Made by a program: the position numbers and the translations under genes. Source: an uncultured Romboutsia sp. (GTDB taxonomy: Bacteria; Bacillota; Clostridia; Peptostreptococcales; Peptostreptococcaceae). From it: a DNA stretch of 7,783 nucleotides. Shown one piece after another: positions 1 to 6,020 of the stretch (positions within the stretch are counted from its first letter, which is position 1; each line of letters starts with the position of its first letter). The notes beneath the pieces are model-generated. The model was not told where the DNA came from. It was given only the letters and a program-made list of their open reading frames with translations, and did no database searches. The stretch lies in the NCBI GenBank assembly GCA_937907205.1, contig CALESE010000057.1:1-7783 (forward strand), read 5' to 3'.

Positions 1-93
1 ACAATAATCTTGAAGAATCTATTTACCAACTTTTTTAAGTTCGATTACTATAAAATAAATTATACATTAAGTAAAAAATTTGACGTAATTTTG

Positions 94-122
94 TTGACAT
101 AGACAAAAAATTTTGATAAATT
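94..122 (+). promoter_or_regulatory. Probable sigma-A promoter of the guaB-guaA operon
   Basis: A perfect -35 box TTGACA lies at 94-99. It is followed after 17 bases by TAAATT (117-122), a 4/6 match to the -10 consensus, preceded by TG at 114-115 as in an extended -10. Transcription would start near 129, about 40 bases before the riboswitch aptamer. TAGAAT at 122-127 is a better -10 match but its spacing of 22 is too long. Positions 1-93 are very AT-rich, and no gene or structure is visible there. Confidence 0.6.
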
Positions 123-168
123 AGAATGCAACCAAAGAAATAATTTTAATTATAACTTAATACAAATA

Positions 169-241
169 TCACTCGTATATACTCAGAAATATGGTCTGAG
201 AGTTTCTACCGAGATACCGTAAATATCTTGACTATGGGTGA
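169..241 (+). promoter_or_regulatory. Purine riboswitch aptamer, guanine class
   Basis: The three-helix purine aptamer is complete. P1 is 169-177 with 233-241 (9 pairs). P2 is 182-187 with 195-200, closing the seven-base loop AATATGG. P3 is 210-216 with 224-230, closing the loop CCGTAAA. The joining core AGTTTCTACC (201-210) and the 3' GACTATG match the family. The base that pairs with the ligand is C232 (the C in GACTATG); adenine sensors have U there, so the predicted ligand is guanine or hypoxanthine. It lies 225 bases upstream of guaB, so excess guanine would shut down GMP synthesis. The folding was done by hand, but each pair was checked. Confidence 0.95.
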
Positions 242-326
242 AATTATTATAACAGAATATCAAATCAAGTAAATTTGTAGGCTGATATAAATCCCTATGA
301 GTTAGCTATAAGAAGATATTTTGAAG

Positions 327-390
327 AATACCTGTATAGTAATTTCACTTTTATGAGAATAAAATAAGGAATTATTATACAGGTATTTTT
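327..390 (+). terminator. Riboswitch-controlled intrinsic terminator
   Basis: An uninterrupted 18-pair stem joins 327-344 to 370-387 with a single G-U pair and a 25-base loop, followed by a T-run at 386-390. The 5' arm (332-348) can instead pair with 238-255 just 3' of the aptamer, forming 17 pairs with one bulged A at 252. That alternative helix uses up bases of the P1 3' strand. Ligand-bound P1 therefore favours the terminator and free RNA favours readthrough into guaB. This is the usual logic of a guanine OFF switch. From 391 to 449 there is only AT-rich leader. Confidence 0.9.
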
Positions 391-465
391 ATATTTAAAT
401 AAAACACGAACTTAAATGTTTTTAAAATAATAAAAATTCGTAAAAATAGAAAGGGGAAAGCTACT

Positions 466-1929
466 ATGGCAACTATATTAAAAGAGGGTTTAACATTTGA
501 TGATGTTTTATTAGTACCTCAAAAATCAGAAGTATTACCTAAGGATGTAAAAACAGAAACATACCTTACTAAAAGTATAAAATTAAATATACCTCTAATG
601 AGTGCAGGTATGGACACTGTTACAGAATCTAAAATGGCTATTTCTATGGCTAGACAAGGTGGTATAGGCATAATTCATAAAAATATGTCTATAGAGGCAC
701 AAGCTCTAGAAGTAGATAAAGTAAAAAGAAGTGAAAGTGGAGTAATAGTAGATCCTTTCTATTTATCTAAAGACCATACTATACAAGATGCTGATGATAT
801 AATGGCTAGATATAAAATATCAGGAGTACCGATAGTAGACGCTAATAAGAAATTAATAGGAATAATAACTAATAGAGATATAAAGTTTGAAGATGATATG
901 AATAAAAGTATAGAAGATGCTATGACTAAAGATAACTTAGTAACAGCTAAGGAAGGAATAAGTCTAGAAGAAGCTCAACAAGTACTTAAAAAGAATAAAA
1001 TAGAAAAGTTACCTATAGTAGATGAAGAAGGTCATTTAAAAGGCTTAATAACTATAAAAGATATAGAAAAGAAAATACAGTATCCAAATTCAGCTAAAGA
1101 TTCATGTGGTAGATTATTATGTGGAGCAGCTGTAGGTATAAGTGCAGACCTTATGGATAGAGTAGATGCATTAGTAAAATCTAATGTTGATGTAATAGTT
1201 TTAGATAGTGCACATGGACATTCAAAAGGTGTTATGGATGCAGTTAAGAAAGTTAAAGAAGCATATCCACAACTTCAAGTTATAGCAGGTAACGTAGCAA
1301 CAGCTGAGGCAACAGAAGACTTAATAAAAGCTGGAGCTGACTGTGTTAAAGTTGGTATAGGTCCAGGTTCTATATGTACAACTAGAGTAGTTGCAGGAAT
1401 TGGTGTTCCTCAAGTAACTGCTGTTATGGATTGTGCGAAAGTAGGTCATAAATATGGAGTACCAGTTATAGCAGATGGTGGTATAAAGTATTCAGGCGAT
1501 GTTGTTAAGGCTTTAGCAGCTGGAGCATCTGTATGTATGATGGGTTCTTTATTTGCAGGAACTGAAGAAAGTCCAGGAGAAATAGTTCTTTACAAAGGTA
1601 GATCATACAAAACATATAGAGGTATGGGATCTATAGGAGCTATGGAAAAAGGGTCTAAAGATAGATATTTCCAAAATGATGCTAAAAAACTTGTCCCAGA
1701 AGGTGTAGAAGGAATGGTTGCATACAAAGGAAAAGCAGAAGAAATAGTATATCAAATGATAGGTGGATTAAGAGCAGGTATGGGATACTGTGGTGCAAAA
1801 ACACTACAAGATTTAATGGATACTGCTACATTTATAAAAATAACAGCAGCTTCTTTAAAAGAAAGTCATCCTCATGATATAACAATAACTAAAGAAGCAC
1901 CAAACTATAGCACACAAGGAGAAATATAA
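466..1929 (+). CDS. guaB: IMP dehydrogenase GuaB
   Basis: This cytosolic enzyme oxidises IMP to XMP with NAD+, the first committed and rate-limiting step of GMP synthesis. Its 487 aa match normal bacterial IMPDH length. The TIM barrel begins with the GLTFDDVLL motif (residues 8-16) and contains SAGMDTVTE (46-54). Two CBS domains are inserted at about residues 95-205. The catalytic loop GIGPGSICTT places the nucleophile at Cys304. Downstream are the IMP phosphate-binding DGGI and MGSLFAGTEE segments and the flap near GMVAYKG. The ATG at 466 has a strong AAAGGGG ribosome-binding site at 450-456. It is the first gene behind the guanine riboswitch and is followed after 3 bases by guaA, so the two are surely co-transcribed. 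All expected motifs are present and the gene looks intact. Confidence 0.98.
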   Translation: MATILKEGLTFDDVLLVPQKSEVLPKDVKTETYLTKSIKLNIPLMSAGMDTVTESKMAISMARQGGIGIIHKNMSIEAQALEVDKVKRSESGVIVDPFYLSKDHTIQDADDIMARYKISGVPIVDANKKLIGIITNRDIKFEDDMNKSIEDAMTKDNLVTAKEGISLEEAQQVLKKNKIEKLPIVDEEGHLKGLITIKDIEKKIQYPNSAKDSCGRLLCGAAVGISADLMDRVDALVKSNVDVIVLDSAHGHSKGVMDAVKKVKEAYPQLQVIAGNVATAEATEDLIKAGADCVKVGIGPGSICTTRVVAGIGVPQVTAVMDCAKVGHKYGVPVIADGGIKYSGDVVKALAAGASVCMMGSLFAGTEESPGEIVLYKGRSYKTYRGMGSIGAMEKGSKDRYFQNDAKKLVPEGVEGMVAYKGKAEEIVYQMIGGLRAGMGYCGAKTLQDLMDTATFIKITAASLKESHPHDITITKEAPNYSTQGEI

Positions 1930-1932
1930 CAT

Positions 1933-3465
1933 ATGAAGCATGAATTAGTACTTGTCGTAGATTTTGGTGGACAATACAACCAATTAATTGCAAGAAGAGT
2001 AAGAGAAAATAATGTATACTGTGAAATAATTTCGTATACTACAGACATAGAAAAAATAAAAGCAATGAATCCTAAGGGGATAATATTTACAGGCGGACCT
2101 AATAGTGCTTACTTAGAAGATTCGCCAAAGATAGCTAAAGAAATATTTGAAATCGGAGTTCCTATATTAGGAATATGTTATGGGATACAAGTAATGTCTC
2201 ATATACTTGGTGGTAATGTAAGAAAAGGAACTAATGCAGAAAAAGAATATGGAAAAACAGAAATAACATATAATGAATCGGCTATATTTGAAGGAATATC
2301 TACAAATATAGTATGGATGAGCCATACTGACTTAATAGATAAACTTCCAGAAGGGTTTAAGTCAATAGCACAAACTAAAGATTGTCCAGTTGCAGCTATG
2401 GAGAATACAGAGAAAAAGTTATATGGGGTGCAATTCCATCCAGAGGTTGAACATTGTCAAGAAGGAGATAAGGTTCTTAGAAATTTCTTATATAATGTTT
2501 GTGGTGTTACTGGAGATTGGACGACAGATTCATTTATAACTGATAAGATAAAAGAATTAAAAGAGATAATTGGAGATAAAAAAGTATTATGTGCTTTAAG
2601 TGGTGGAGTTGACTCATCAGTAGCAGCAGTACTTGTTCATAAGGCTATAGGAGATAATTTAACTTGTGTATTTGTTGATCATGGTTTACTTAGAAAAAAT
2701 GAAGGTAACGATGTAGAAAGAATATTCAGAGATAAGTTTGATATGAACTTAATAAGAGTTAATTGTGAAGATAGGTTCTTAGGCAAATTAAAGGGAATTA
2801 CAGAACCTGAAGCTAAGAGAAAGATAATAGGTGAAGAATTCATAAGAGTATTTGAAGAAGAATCAAATAAGCTTGGAAAAATGGATTTCTTAGTACAAGG
2901 AACTATATATCCAGATGTGGTTGAAAGTGGACATGGTGAAGCTGCGACTATAAAATCTCATCACAATGTTGGGGGGATACCTGAAGATATAGAATTTAAA
3001 ATAATAGAACCTTTAAGAGAGTTATTTAAGGATGAAGTTAGAAAAATAGGTTTAGAGCTAGGAATAGATGAAGATTTAATATTTAGACACCCATTCCCAG
3101 GACCAGGACTTGGAATAAGAGTTATAGGTGAAGTAACCAAAGAAAAATGTGATATTTTAAGAGAAGCTGATGCTATATACATGGATATATTAAAAGAGCA
3201 TGGCTTATATAAAGAAATATGGCAAGCATTTGCTACATTACCAGATGTAAAAACAGTTGGAGTTATGGGAGATGAAAGAACTTATGCATATTTAGTAGGT
3301 ATAAGAGCTGTAACATCTTCTGACGGAATGACTTCTGATTGGTATAAGATGCCATATGATGTATTAGAAAAGATATCTAATAGAATAGTAAATGAAGTTG
3401 ATGGAGCAAATAGAGTAGTTTACGATATAACTTCAAAACCGCCAGGAACAATAGAGTGGGAATAA
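1933..3465 (+). CDS. guaA: GMP synthase (glutamine-hydrolysing) GuaA
   Basis: GMP synthase aminates XMP to GMP using ATP and ammonia from glutamine. Its 510 aa are full length. The N-terminal class I glutamine amidotransferase domain (about residues 4-190) carries the nucleophile Cys82 in LGICYGIQ and the His169/Glu171 pair in QFHPEV. The ATP-pyrophosphatase domain follows with its P-loop SGGVDSS (223-229). The C-terminal dimerisation and XMP-binding domain contains HPFPGPGLGIRV and ends in the conserved SKPPGTIEWE. The AAGGAG ribosome-binding site (1916-1921) lies inside the last codons of guaB, so translation is likely coupled. The extreme 3' end of guaA is a recurrent target for integrases, and an integrase gene sits 239 bases downstream, facing it. 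The reading frame itself is undamaged. Confidence 0.98.
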   Translation: MKHELVLVVDFGGQYNQLIARRVRENNVYCEIISYTTDIEKIKAMNPKGIIFTGGPNSAYLEDSPKIAKEIFEIGVPILGICYGIQVMSHILGGNVRKGTNAEKEYGKTEITYNESAIFEGISTNIVWMSHTDLIDKLPEGFKSIAQTKDCPVAAMENTEKKLYGVQFHPEVEHCQEGDKVLRNFLYNVCGVTGDWTTDSFITDKIKELKEIIGDKKVLCALSGGVDSSVAAVLVHKAIGDNLTCVFVDHGLLRKNEGNDVERIFRDKFDMNLIRVNCEDRFLGKLKGITEPEAKRKIIGEEFIRVFEEESNKLGKMDFLVQGTIYPDVVESGHGEAATIKSHHNVGGIPEDIEFKIIEPLRELFKDEVRKIGLELGIDEDLIFRHPFPGPGLGIRVIGEVTKEKCDILREADAIYMDILKEHGLYKEIWQAFATLPDVKTVGVMGDERTYAYLVGIRAVTSSDGMTSDWYKMPYDVLEKISNRIVNEVDGANRVVYDITSKPPGTIEWE

Positions 3466-3525
3466 CAATAGGTAAAATTAATTACAAATATTAAATTTAG
3501 TTAAGCATTGAAAATACTAATTATA

Positions 3526-3569
3526 AAACCCCTTTAAGACTTATTAATAGTAAGTTTTAGAGGGGGTTT
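3526..3569. terminator. Bidirectional terminator-like hairpin between guaA and int
   Basis: A long stem joins 3526-3543 to 3551-3569 (AAACCCC against GGGGTTT, extending to ACTTA/TAAGT with one mismatch, one bulge and one G-U) around the short loop TTAATAG. On the plus strand TTTATTAAAATTT follows; on the minus strand the stem runs into GGGGTTTTAT. It can thus end guaA transcripts and the convergent integrase transcripts. Whether it belongs to the host or to the element depends on where the attachment site lies. Confidence 0.75.
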
Positions 3570-3576
3570 ATTAAAA

Positions 3577-3596
3577 TTTGCAACCTTTTTGCAACC
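3577..3596. repeat. Two direct copies of TTTGCAACC, 11 bp apart; possible integrase arm sites
   Basis: The nonamer TTTGCAACC occurs at 3577-3585 and again at 3588-3596, exactly one helical turn apart on the same strand. A related TTTTGCAA occurs at 3690-3697, just before the integrase stop codon. Short direct repeats beside an integrase gene are typical arm-type binding sites for tyrosine recombinases that have an N-terminal arm-binding domain, as this one does. This role is inferred. Apart from these, I see no gene or structure in 3597-3704. Confidence 0.4.
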
Positions 3597-3704
3597 AATA
3601 TTACTACATTTATTATTGATATTTTTTATAATAGTTTATATACCTATGATATTCATCTTCATAGTACACTTATTTACTATTATATAATGTTTTGCAAAGT
3701 ATTT

Positions 3705-4874
3705 TTATCTTTTTACATATTGATTAGATCTAATATTCTTTTCTATTGTATCATCATAAACAACATCTATTAAATTACTTAATTTATTAGCCACAGTTTT
3801 ATTGATATTAGGATATAAATGACCATAAGTTCCTAATGTAGTTTCTATATCCTCATGACCGAGCCTATCTCTTATTACTAACGCATTTTCACCCAATGAT
3901 ATTAATAAACTTGCATGACTATGTCTTAAAGCATGTGTTTTTATCCTATGAACATTAGCAAGTTTTGAATGCCTATCTATAATTTTTTTAGAAAGTCCTT
4001 TAGGTAAAGGTAGTCCATTATAAGAAAGTACATATTTAGATATTATGTTTTTGCTTTGTATTTCCTTCCACTTTTTTAAATAGTTTATTGTATCATCATC
4101 AAGTGCTATAACTCTATTACTAGCCTTCGTTTTTGGATCACCAATATAAAATGAAGTAGAATTTTTATAGTACATAGATTTATTAATTGTAAGTGTTTTT
4201 TCTTCAAAATCTATATCATTATCCCACTCTAAGGCTTGAGCTTCACCAAGTCTAATACCAGTCATAAATAAAAACCAAATAAGAGTGAAAGAAAAATGTT
4301 CATAATAGTCAGAAGTATTAAAAGTAGACATTACTTTTTTAAATTCTTCTAAAGTCCAAAAGTCTATTTTTACTTTGCTTTTCTTTATATTACCAACTTG
4401 CTTAGCTACATTTGATTGAAGTAGCCCAAGCTTTACGGCTAAATCTAAGCTCATTTGAAATAAGCCATAAATATTTCTTATATAAGAATTAGAATAATTT
4501 TCGGATAATTTATTTTGCCATTTTTTTATCATTGGAGGATTAATATCTTTTAATTTCCTATTAAAAAAGAATTCAAAATGTAATCGAGCAGAAGATGTTC
4601 GATTCTCGAAAGTTGTAAGACTAACAGACCTTTTATAGTCCGGTTCAAAATATGTTTCATAAAATTCTTTATAACTCATAGTGGAGTTTATTTTAACAGC
4701 AGTTTTAGAATAATTATTCATATATTCGTCATAAGCCAGTTTAGCTTCTTTTTGTGTTTTAAAACCTCTTTTCCAATGTCTTATACGGTTACCTTTTTCA
4801 TCGTAACCTAGATTCGCTACAAAATACCACTTTTTTGTTTTAGAATCTTGATAAATATTAGATAATTTAGGCAT
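3705..4874 (-). CDS. int: Tyrosine recombinase (phage/ICE-type integrase)
   Basis: This 389-aa site-specific recombinase catalyses insertion and excision of the element. Residues about 5-50 form an arm-DNA-binding AP2-like domain (the YQDSKTKKWYF and GFKTQKEA segments). Residues about 65-165 form the SAM-like core-binding domain. The catalytic domain has Arg208 (TGIRLGEA), a probable catalytic Lys near 248-250 (DPKTKAS), His314/Arg317 (THALRHSHAS), His340 (LGHEDIETT) and the nucleophile Tyr350 (LGTYGHLYP). All catalytic residues are present, so it should be active. The size and layout resemble Tn916-family and Gram-positive phage integrases. The ATG at 4874 starts 2 bases after the stop of the upstream 64-aa gene and has only a weak AGAAAGAAG ribosome-binding site inside it, so translational coupling is likely. 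It faces guaA, consistent with integration at or near the guaA 3' end. Confidence 0.95.
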   Translation of the reverse strand: MPKLSNIYQDSKTKKWYFVANLGYDEKGNRIRHWKRGFKTQKEAKLAYDEYMNNYSKTAVKINSTMSYKEFYETYFEPDYKRSVSLTTFENRTSSARLHFEFFFNRKLKDINPPMIKKWQNKLSENYSNSYIRNIYGLFQMSLDLAVKLGLLQSNVAKQVGNIKKSKVKIDFWTLEEFKKVMSTFNTSDYYEHFSFTLIWFLFMTGIRLGEAQALEWDNDIDFEEKTLTINKSMYYKNSTSFYIGDPKTKASNRVIALDDDTINYLKKWKEIQSKNIISKYVLSYNGLPLPKGLSKKIIDRHSKLANVHRIKTHALRHSHASLLISLGENALVIRDRLGHEDIETTLGTYGHLYPNINKTVANKLSNLIDVVYDDTIEKNIRSNQYVKR

Positions 4875-4876
4875 AT

Positions 4877-5071
4877 TTAAATACTTCTTTCTATATTTAT
4901 TTTAAAACCAAGTATTTCTTCAACGGCTTCTAAAGGAACTCTACCTAAACGTCTATTTTCATAATATGTAAAACCCTTATTAACCATAAGTCTTTTAGCT
5001 TTTCTTATAATATCAGAAGATTGAGAATTTCCAAAACCTAACTCAGTTAAATCTTTTTTTGTTATTGTCAT
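4877..5071 (-). CDS. DUF3173-type small DNA-binding protein, putative excisionase
   Basis: This 64-aa basic protein matches my memory of the DUF3173 family: an N-terminal TKKDLTELGFG, then a central IIRKAKRLMVNKG, then a VPLEAVEEILG tail. Such proteins are regularly encoded just upstream of integrases in streptococcal and clostridial IMEs and ICEs, where they are thought to act as recombination directionality factors. The helix-turn-helix-like layout and winged RRLGRVP segment fit DNA binding. Its AAAGGA ribosome-binding site (5081-5086 on the plus strand) lies inside the end of rep, 5 bases separate the two genes, and int follows after 2 bases. The excisionase role is inferred from position and family. 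Confidence 0.85.
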   Translation of the reverse strand: MTITKKDLTELGFGNSQSSDIIRKAKRLMVNKGFTYYENRRLGRVPLEAVEEILGFKINIERSI

Positions 5072-5076
5072 AATAG

Positions 5077-5841
5077 TTATTCCTTTCTAATTTTAGTGTA
5101 TTTTACAAGGCTATCAGTAAATTTTAAACATGAATTACTAAAGTCAGGAGATTTCCTTGTATAAGTTTTTGTATATACTACATCGTTATTTGATAAATTT
5201 AATTCATGTTGTATTTTTAATAAATTTATTTCAGGAAGTTTTAAATTTTGTGATTTAAAAAAAGCTTTTTGTTTATAATTTTTTATATCTATGTCTTTAG
5301 AAAAATATTTGCTAACATATCGACCTCGATTATCTTTACTATCTACATCTATTTTATTTATTTTAAGAAATCCATGACCCCATACATCAGTTAATTCTTT
5401 ATTTTTTATGTAAAGTAAACTAAAAAAAATTATATGATAATGAATAGCACCTCTTTTTTGTTTTTCCCATACAGCCAAGTATTTTAGTTGTGATTTTTTA
5501 GTTTTGTATATTTTATAATTTAGTCTTTTTATAAACTTGTTAAATTCTTTATTGGTATATTCAACATCTGTTATAAATTTAGTATTATCATCAAAATTAC
5601 AATCTATTATTCTGGCTATTTCCCAACGCATTTTATTATAATGTTTTTGTTTTCTTTTAATTTTGTCATAAATATCAGACGTTTTTTCTTCTTTTTTTTC
5701 ATGTATATTATTTTCATTTAAAATATCTTTTTTATGAGTATTGTTTATTGAGTAAAAAACAGGATTTTCACTGTATTCCCAAATTTCAATGTTTGTTGGT
5801 GTTTCGATGATTTTAACATTATAAAAATCAAGTTTTTTCAA
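5077..5841 (-). CDS. HUH rolling-circle replication initiator/relaxase, ORF2/G2P-like
   Basis: This 254-aa protein is probably a strand-nicking initiator that starts rolling-circle replication and perhaps transfer of the excised element. The HUH metal-binding motif is His134-Tyr135-His136 in RGAIHYHIIFF. The catalytic motif is YVSKYFSK (175-182), with two tyrosines three residues apart, nearly the YVAKYVNK of phiX174 protein A. Between them are YLAVWEKQKRG and VWGHGFLKI, and after them KSQNLKLPE, all typical of the ORF2/G2P-type Reps of small phages and plasmids (called PHA00330-type in IMEs). The stretch where motif 1 (usually TLTF) is expected reads KFITDVEYTNKEF, apparently without that motif. 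Residues 40-75 are highly charged. The start is TTG at 5841, supported by AAAAAGGAA ten bases upstream. The gene is very AT-rich. It precedes xis and int in one operon. Confidence 0.88.
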   Translation of the reverse strand: MKKLDFYNVKIIETPTNIEIWEYSENPVFYSINNTHKKDILNENNIHEKKEEKTSDIYDKIKRKQKHYNKMRWEIARIIDCNFDDNTKFITDVEYTNKEFNKFIKRLNYKIYKTKKSQLKYLAVWEKQKRGAIHYHIIFFSLLYIKNKELTDVWGHGFLKINKIDVDSKDNRGRYVSKYFSKDIDIKNYKQKAFFKSQNLKLPEINLLKIQHELNLSNNDVVYTKTYTRKSPDFSNSCLKFTDSLVKYTKIRKE

Positions 5842-5851
5842 AATAATAAAA

Positions 5852-5860
5852 TTCCTTTTT
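5852..5860 (-). promoter_or_regulatory. Ribosome-binding site selecting a TTG start for rep
   Basis: Read on the minus strand this is AAAAAGGAA, ending ten bases before TTG (5841-5839). No ATG or GTG lies in frame nearby; the codons between are ATT, ATT and TTT. TTG is therefore the likely start and would limit the amount of Rep made. Confidence 0.7.
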
Positions 5861-5900
5861 AAAAATTTTGATAGAGTAAATTTCTCTAGATGTTGTCCTA

Positions 5901-5941
5901 TATATCAAGTATAGATATAAGATACTCGCAAGCTTCGTATC
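5901..5941. repeat. Two small tandem dyads in the rep leader
   Basis: TATATC (5901-5906) pairs with GATATA (5914-5919), and GATAC (5921-5925) pairs with GTATC (5937-5941) across an 11-base loop containing AAGCTT. They lie between the large inverted repeat and the rep start. Small dyads like these occur as initiator binding sites in rolling-circle origins, but in such AT-rich DNA they could be chance. Confidence 0.45.
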
Positions 5942-5946
5942 TTTCT

Positions 5947-6020
5947 ACTTTGCTTTATTGTATTTTTAGCACTCCGTTCGGTATTGCTACGCAAACCGTA
6001 AAAATACAATAAAGCAAAGT
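5947..6020. repeat. Perfect 22-bp inverted repeat with a hairpin in its loop; candidate dso/oriT
   Basis: Positions 5947-5968 and 5999-6020 are perfect inverse complements (22 of 22), separated by 30 bases. The loop is 17/30 G+C in otherwise AT-rich DNA. It contains a second hairpin: CGGT (5979-5982), bulged A5983, TTGC, loop TAC, GCAA, ACCG (5995-5998). This leaves 5969-5978 (GCACTCCGTT) single-stranded. The repeat ends one base before the stop codon of the ftsK-like gene, and rep begins 105 bases further on, so it sits between coupling protein and initiator, where Tn916 carries its oriT. It lacks a tight T-run on the minus strand, so a simple terminator is less likely. Origin function is inferred. 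Confidence 0.65.

Noticed and set aside
127..135. TGCAACCAA upstream of guaB also present at 3590-3598
   Set aside because: A nine-base match between the host promoter region and the element end, with no further identity on either side; most likely chance.
406..441. ACGAA...TTCGT inverted repeat before guaB, resembling a PurR box
   Set aside because: The arms are only 5 bp, the spacing of 26 is longer than for known PurR boxes, and it lies downstream of the terminator close to the ribosome-binding site.
2961..3182. Minus-strand open frame of 73 codons inside guaA
   Set aside because: It is a shadow of the strongly conserved guaA frame, with no ribosome-binding site or recognisable protein features.
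5947..6020. The 22-bp inverted repeat as a plain terminator of the ftsK-like gene
   Set aside because: In the coding direction the stem is not followed by a U-run (AGAAAG follows), and the GC-rich structured loop is untypical; termination as a side effect is not excluded.
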